Source of the DNA: Phaeocystidibacter sp965659415
Lineage (GTDB): Bacteria; Bacteroidota; Bacteroidia; Flavobacteriales; Schleiferiaceae
NCBI GenBank assembly: GCA_965659415.1
Contig: CBFHVA010000001.1
Location: forward strand, 186,001-250,000
Reading direction: 5' to 3'
DNA: 64,000 nt
In this document: positions 61,301 through 64,000 of the stretch, in pieces
Layout: the number at the start of each line of letters is the position of its first letter
Numbering within the stretch: the first letter of the stretch is position 1
Made by a program: the position numbers and the translations under genes
The notes under the pieces: generated by a model
The model's database searches: none
Told to the model about the DNA's origin: nothing
The model's input: only the letters and a program-made list of their open reading frames with translations

Positions 61301-61441
61301 ATGTATGAAGCCAAAGAAGAGTTGCGCGCTCAAATTGACATGTATATGGTCACTTATAACGACGTTCTCGAAAACAAGATACCAGCCTTCAACGCCGCCT
61401 TACGCAGCGCTGAAGTGGAATATTTAGGCATTCCCGATTAA
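58355..61441 (+). CDS. Secreted BNR/Asp-box repeat beta-propeller protein (sortilin-like)
   Basis: A 1028-residue exported protein. Signal peptide MNRLLLASLLLALPFLCHAQ; after it about eleven SxDxGxxW Asp-box motifs are spaced over residues 60-700 (TTDGGSSW, SADAGKTW, STDGGNTW, STDEGETW, SNDGGENW, SYDGGVNW, STDGGRSW, SIDNGENW, TADYGESW, SIDNGESW), giving two beta-propellers. The C-terminal 330 residues form a beta-sandwich-like part and then a helical tail. Such proteins are called VPS10/sortilin-like or glycosyl hydrolase-like in Bacteroidetes; no sialidase active-site residues are obvious. Lacks an evident T9SS sorting domain. Substrate unknown; overlaps the convergent gene by four bases. 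Confidence 0.88.
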   Translation: MNRLLLASLLLALPFLCHAQSTENLDFERLGEMEWRNIGPHRGGRSCAVTGIPNEPQHFYFGSTGGGIWETTDGGSSWENISDGYFGGSVGAIVVAPSDNNVIYVGLGEQTVRGNVSSGSGLWKSADAGKTWQFIGLENTKHIGRIRVHPHDANTVFVAAMGDLYQDTEDRGVYKSTDGGNTWDRVLFSDAGSGAVDLAFDPFNPRHLYASTWTVRRTPWSLSSGGDGSALWKSTDEGETWEIISSNGGFAKELLGIIGVAPSPAERGVVYAMVEAADGGLFRSNDGGENWMKVNDERSLRQRAWYYTRIYADPVLADRVYVMNVQFHVSNDGGNTFARRSTPHGDHHDLWIAPDDNNRLIVGDDGGAQVSYDGGVNWSTYMNQPTSQFYRVTTDDHFPFRVYGAQQDNSTVRINHRSDGWVIGENDWEPTAGGESAHIAVKPNDNDIVVGGSYGGFLTRLNHRTNATQTIHVWPVNPLGHGVEDMKYRFQWNFPVFYSPHDPDVLYAASQHLHRSTDGGRSWEVISPDLSTNDPDKQVSSGGPITKDNTGVEYYCTIFSALESSSEKGLIWAGSDDGLVHISIDNGENWANVTPEDMPEFMRINSIEEDPFNEGGLYVAGTRYQLGDYQPYIYHTADYGESWDRIDAGIDRGHFTRVVRADPDLEGLLYAGTENGLYVSIDNGESWKMWQQNLPIVPITDMTIKDKHLIVATQGRSFWIMDDLSPLHQWGEESAEAAFNVYTPNRTWLMESGRANEQRTVGQNPYPGIVIPYYINEIDEEGAEYSVKIMDSNGNVARRYSSTADERSNQWKPEQGAGMFHWNLEYEGAKRIPGMILWWSFLDGPRATPGTYTFRFTMGTDSVDIVTELEADPRWEASQEDLEAQFEFLMEIRDQMTAMHSAIENVRKLRNQIDLVYPNIVDSTLMAEADSMKAMLTDVEEAFYQTKNRSAQDPLNFPIKLNNQWGHLGSLAAMGLQRPTASMYEAKEELRAQIDMYMVTYNDVLENKIPAFNAALRSAEVEYLGIPD

Positions 61442-61977
61442 AAATAAGCTCGTAAACCAGTAGACAAATGGAACCCTCCCGCAGTGGAGGGTTCTTCAGC
61501 AAAACCAATATCGAAGCCGCCACGGCCGCCTAGTTCTATGAAGTAACTCACTGGAGAAAGGCCGCCAGTATGGGTATTGAACTCAAAACTAAATCCACCT
61601 ACCCCGCTCACAGGGCTGTCCACCGTCCATTCTTCTGGATAACCCACAACAAAGCTCACACGGCCAAATCCATACATGTGAAACCAAGGAGTTAACTGTC
61701 CAGCTTTGGATCGAACTCCAAAATCTATGATTCCATAAGGCTCCCACTGGGCGCCTATTCTTGGAGAATTGGAATTGAAGGTTTCAAAATATCCAATATC
61801 AATAGCTACAATGTTAAAGAAGAACGGCGTAGTAACCGATCCTCCTATTCCAAAATCATTGCCCCACTCATTTAAATGGAACCCAACACCCCACTTCGCT
61901 GTGGTTCCATTTTGTCCAAATGCATAGGTTGAAAGTGCACTGATGAGGATTGCGAAAAAGACTTTTGGAGTTCTCAT
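61438..61977 (-). CDS. Small outer-membrane beta-barrel protein
   Basis: A 179-residue protein with a signal peptide (MRTPKVFFAILISALSTYAFG) and alternating strands ending in STGLRAYF, an outer-membrane C-terminal aromatic. No family recognised. It is the third gene of a minus-strand operon with a winged-helix regulator and a membrane protein; start overlaps the regulator's stop (ATGA). Confidence 0.7.
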   Translation of the reverse strand: MRTPKVFFAILISALSTYAFGQNGTTAKWGVGFHLNEWGNDFGIGGSVTTPFFFNIVAIDIGYFETFNSNSPRIGAQWEPYGIIDFGVRSKAGQLTPWFHMYGFGRVSFVVGYPEEWTVDSPVSGVGGFSFEFNTHTGGLSPVSYFIELGGRGGFDIGFAEEPSTAGGFHLSTGLRAYF

Positions 61978-62264
61978 TTTTTTTGATTTATGTATTCTGA
62001 AATAGCGGCCACATACTTTTCAAAAGCTCGCTTGCCCTTGGAAGTAATCGCACAAGTCGTGGATGGATAGTTGTTCTTATAACCTTTGGTAACCGAGATG
62101 TACTCTGCGTCCTTCAACTTGTTAATTTGGACGCTCAAATTTCCTCGTGTTGCACCGGTTTGCTCCAGAAGCCAGTTGAAATCACCGTCTTCTACCGTTG
62201 CAAGTAAGGTTACAATCTGTAACCTCAATTGAGTTTGTAGTAAGGGATCTAAATTAGGCAGCAT
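61974..62264 (-). CDS. Winged-helix transcriptional regulator
   Basis: A 96-residue DNA-binding protein resembling the short winged-helix family that pairs with six-helix membrane proteins (LRLQIVTLLATVEDGDFNWLLEQTGATRGNLSVQINKLKDAEYI). A second wing (VTKGYKNNYPSTTCAITSKGKRAF) follows. No ligand domain. Overlaps the membrane protein gene by 11 bp, so its own signal input may come from that protein. Confidence 0.85.
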   Translation of the reverse strand: MLPNLDPLLQTQLRLQIVTLLATVEDGDFNWLLEQTGATRGNLSVQINKLKDAEYISVTKGYKNNYPSTTCAITSKGKRAFEKYVAAISEYINQKK

Positions 62265-62856
62265 CCGTATTCAATTCTGCATTCTTCAAAGCATAGCCGG
62301 GAATGAGATATCCCACAACGAGACTAACCATCAACATAATGAGCATGATTGGGAAGTCTTTAAAGAAATCACCTCCAAGAAGAGCTACCAAAGTCAAGAT
62401 CCAACATAGCACACCACCAATCATTAGGGGTCTGAACTTCAATACGCCTCCTAAGATAAAGGTTCCCATTCCGTAAAGAGCAATAATAATGGCATAGCCC
62501 AAACTCCATGAATGGGTTGCGCCCACAATTAAGGCAATAACCATCATGGCCCCAAAGGCAAGCCATATATAGCGCATGGCGGTTTCAATGTATGTCGTGT
62601 GCCCTGCAGCGCGTTTCTCCTTACGCGCATAAAGTGCCGAAGCCAAGCCACCCGTTAAGCCCATAACGCCCCAAACCACGGGATGCCATGGAACCTGCAT
62701 AAATTCTAACAGTACAAACTCTGTGGCCGCAGCTCCAAGGGTTAACCAGCCCCACAACAAATAATAAAATGACCCTTCACTTAGGTTCACTTTGGTTCGC
62801 TGAATCATATCTTGAATCACATGTAGACTTTCAGTTGGGTTTAACTTCTCTTCCAT
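62254..62856 (-). CDS. Six-helix membrane protein paired with the winged-helix regulator
   Basis: A 200-residue protein with about six hydrophobic helices (first at residues 22-44) and a Glu/Lys-rich N-terminus (EEKLNPTESLHVIQDMIQRTKVNL). The family looks like conserved membrane proteins that sit directly upstream of a short winged-helix regulator in Bacteroidetes. Function unknown, perhaps a sensor. First gene of the operon. Confidence 0.75.
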   Translation of the reverse strand: MEEKLNPTESLHVIQDMIQRTKVNLSEGSFYYLLWGWLTLGAAATEFVLLEFMQVPWHPVVWGVMGLTGGLASALYARKEKRAAGHTTYIETAMRYIWLAFGAMMVIALIVGATHSWSLGYAIIIALYGMGTFILGGVLKFRPLMIGGVLCWILTLVALLGGDFFKDFPIMLIMLMVSLVVGYLIPGYALKNAELNTDAA

Positions 62857-63422
62857 TTTCGTTTTGTTTTTTAGTTGAACAGGACAGATATAAACAAGTT
62901 TGGAAGAGTGATTGCCGAAAATCTGAATATAAGAGGTGTGGAATGCACGAGGAAATAGATGGTGCTTAGGTTATAAGGTGCTCAGGTTAGGGCGCAATCC
63001 TCGATTGAATGGTTCGTAGGTAGGACCCTTTCTATTCGTCTGGCTTCAAAAGATAAACAGACCAACACAGAAACGAATCAAGGGAGAAACCGATTAACAG
63101 ACACACCTATCCCTTCGGTCGTCAAAGGGCCAAAATCCGTTCAGCCGATTGGCAAGGTCCAACGCGCTTCGCGAGCTGGTAAGGTGCTCCCATTTGTCGC
63201 AAAGTTGCGAGCTGTTGGCTATTCGCCATTCGCACAGTTCTGGGTCACTTTCACGGTATTGTACTGGTAGATCAAACTCCTGGAACCCATAAAACTCGTT
63301 AAATCCAAAATAACAGCTCGGGCTAAAGCCGCAGGCCTCTCGGGTGATTCTCAAACTCCAGGATAACCTAACGCATCAAGGGTTTAACTCAGAAACGGAT
63401 AAACTCCTTAAACCGTTAACTC
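62857..63422. other. Gene-free spacer with degenerate repeat words
   Basis: About 565 bp with no credible gene. It shows word pairs such as GGTGCTTAGG and AGGTGCTCAGG (62961-62987), ATCAAGGGAGAAACCGATT, CTCAGAAACGGATAAACTCC near the end, and a GC-rich stretch with CGCGCTTCGCGAG. A minus-strand frame at 63094-63354 lacks any recognisable features. Vocabulary is partly shared with the 9.1-9.3 kb spacer (ATCCGTTTCTG there, its complement CAGAAACGGAT here). Probably decayed repeat or degraded gene DNA; I see no tRNA, hairpin terminator or operator in it. Confidence 0.5.
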
Positions 63423-64000
63423 TCACCCCACTCGTTCCTTGAACTGCATGTCATACAGCTTGGTGTAGTAACCTTGTTTAGCAAGTAGCTCATCGTGCGT
63501 GCCGGCTTCCACCACTTTACCCTTTTCCATTACCAAGATCTTATCGGCGTTTTGTATAGTAGCCAATCGGTGTGCAATGATAATGCTCGTTCTCCCTTCA
63601 GTGAGTACTTCTGTGGCTTGCTGTATGAGTTGTTCCGTGTGACTATCGATGCTCGATGTCGCCTCATCCAATATGAGAATAGGAGGATTGGTGATATATG
63701 CACGCAAGAACGAAAGCAATTGTCGTTGCCCGGCCGAAATCATTTGTCCGCGTTCCTTCACATTGTAATTGTAACCACCTGGAAGCTTTTCAACGAACTC
63801 GTGAATACCGATTTTCTTAGCAGCCTCTACGATGTCTTTCAATGACACATCTTCACGGAGCGTGATATTGTTGTACACACTCTCACTGAATAAGAACACA
63901 TCCTGAAGTACCAAAGCGAAATGAGACCTCAGATTGGACAGAGTGAGCTCGGTAATCTCGGTTCCATCTAGATTCACTGATCCTTTCTGATAGGGATAAA
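63423..64000 (-). CDS. ABC exporter ATP-binding domain, truncated by the window edge
   Basis: The C-terminal part of an ABC transporter of the exporter (permease-ATPase fusion) type; the frame is open past the last base, so the membrane domain and Walker A lie outside. Visible: Q-loop (VLQDVFLFSESVYNNI), signature region ISAGQRQLLSFLRA (the usual LSGGQ is ISAGQ), Walker B PPILILDEATSSID, and the switch His in IIAHRLATIQNAD. Ending YTKLYDMQFKERVG is typical of MdlB/MsbA-like exporters of Bacteroidetes. The visible part begins at residue-equivalent about 400 of 590. Confidence 0.9.
   Translation of the reverse strand, partial: YPYQKGSVNLDGTEITELTLSNLRSHFALVLQDVFLFSESVYNNITLREDVSLKDIVEAAKKIGIHEFVEKLPGGYNYNVKERGQMISAGQRQLLSFLRAYITNPPILILDEATSSIDSHTEQLIQQATEVLTEGRTSIIIAHRLATIQNADKILVMEKGKVVEAGTHDELLAKQGYYTKLYDMQFKERVG

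Noticed and set aside
63094..63354. 86-codon minus-strand frame in the long spacer.
   Set aside because: No family text, no start context, and repeat-like surroundings; kept only as part of the spacer description.
1..64000. tRNA, rRNA, CRISPR arrays, prophage or insertion sequences anywhere in the window.
   Set aside because: I looked for the T-arm text, repeat-spacer periodicity, transposase and phage structural motifs and found none.

Overview
The window is a stretch of chromosome from a member of the Bacteroidota, most likely a marine Flavobacteriales (Cryomorphaceae/Schleiferiaceae-like). The evidence is a type IX secretion C-terminal sorting domain on an EndA-type nuclease, Bacteroidetes-type LptD, MlaD and GWxTD proteins, DUF4199, DUF4920, DUF4386 and DUF1569 genes, a men-encoded menaquinone pathway, and several promoter elements of the Bacteroidetes -7 type (TAnnTTTG). 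The gene density is that of an ordinary core chromosome. I see no rRNA, tRNA, CRISPR array, prophage or intact insertion sequence.

Layout: 1-9 kb holds a truncated GWxTD gene, a glycosyltransferase, aroQ, xerD, a solitary efflux adaptor, a DUF4199/two-glycosyltransferase operon and a secreted endonuclease. 9-15 kb has the 4.5S/SRP RNA, transaldolase, a YrdC-family gene, a tocopherol-cyclase-like gene, menE and a TonB-dependent receptor. 15-22 kb has fhs, a beta-propeller lipoprotein, a membrane protein/XRE regulator pair, a medium-chain dehydrogenase, a DUF4386 protein, pirin and a DUF1697 protein. 22-27.4 kb is the menaquinone cluster (a hotdog thioesterase, menF, menD, menA, menC, all on the minus strand). 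27.5-31 kb is the translation operon thrS-infC-rpmI-rplT, in which infC most likely starts at an ATT codon.

31-41 kb is the most accessory-looking part: two tandem GH17 beta-1,3-glucanase-like genes, a decayed DUF748 gene with two in-frame stop codons, an ECF sigma factor whose start codon lies in an inverted repeat, its partner with an anti-sigma-like N-terminus and a barrel-like C-terminus, an orphan ABC ATPase, a multi-spanning patatin-like lipase, a DUF1569 gene, and an outer-membrane-protein gene split by one frameshift. 41-51 kb holds lpd, ridA, a pabA/trpG-type amidotransferase, and a divergent pair of envelope operons (lptD one way; amidase, mlaD, a split heterodisulfide-reductase-like Fe-S pair, a HAD protein and a conserved protein the other way). 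51-56.6 kb has a DUF4920/cytochrome-like lipoprotein/mnmD/NUDIX operon, ilvE, a conserved unknown gene, a TIGR01777 epimerase and a YceI lipoprotein. 56.7-64 kb has an SPFH/small membrane protein/ribbon-helix-helix cassette, a large BNR-repeat secreted protein, a three-gene operon with a winged-helix regulator, a 565-bp gene-free spacer, and the C-terminal half of an ABC exporter.

No single region is clearly a new defence or mobile system. The best leads are regulatory: a candidate structured RNA between the thioesterase gene and thrS, nested inverted repeats over the sigma-factor start, a 10-bp inverted repeat just before the BNR gene start next to a ribbon-helix-helix gene, and the SPFH cassette itself. 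All family assignments come from reading motifs by eye; no database search was run.
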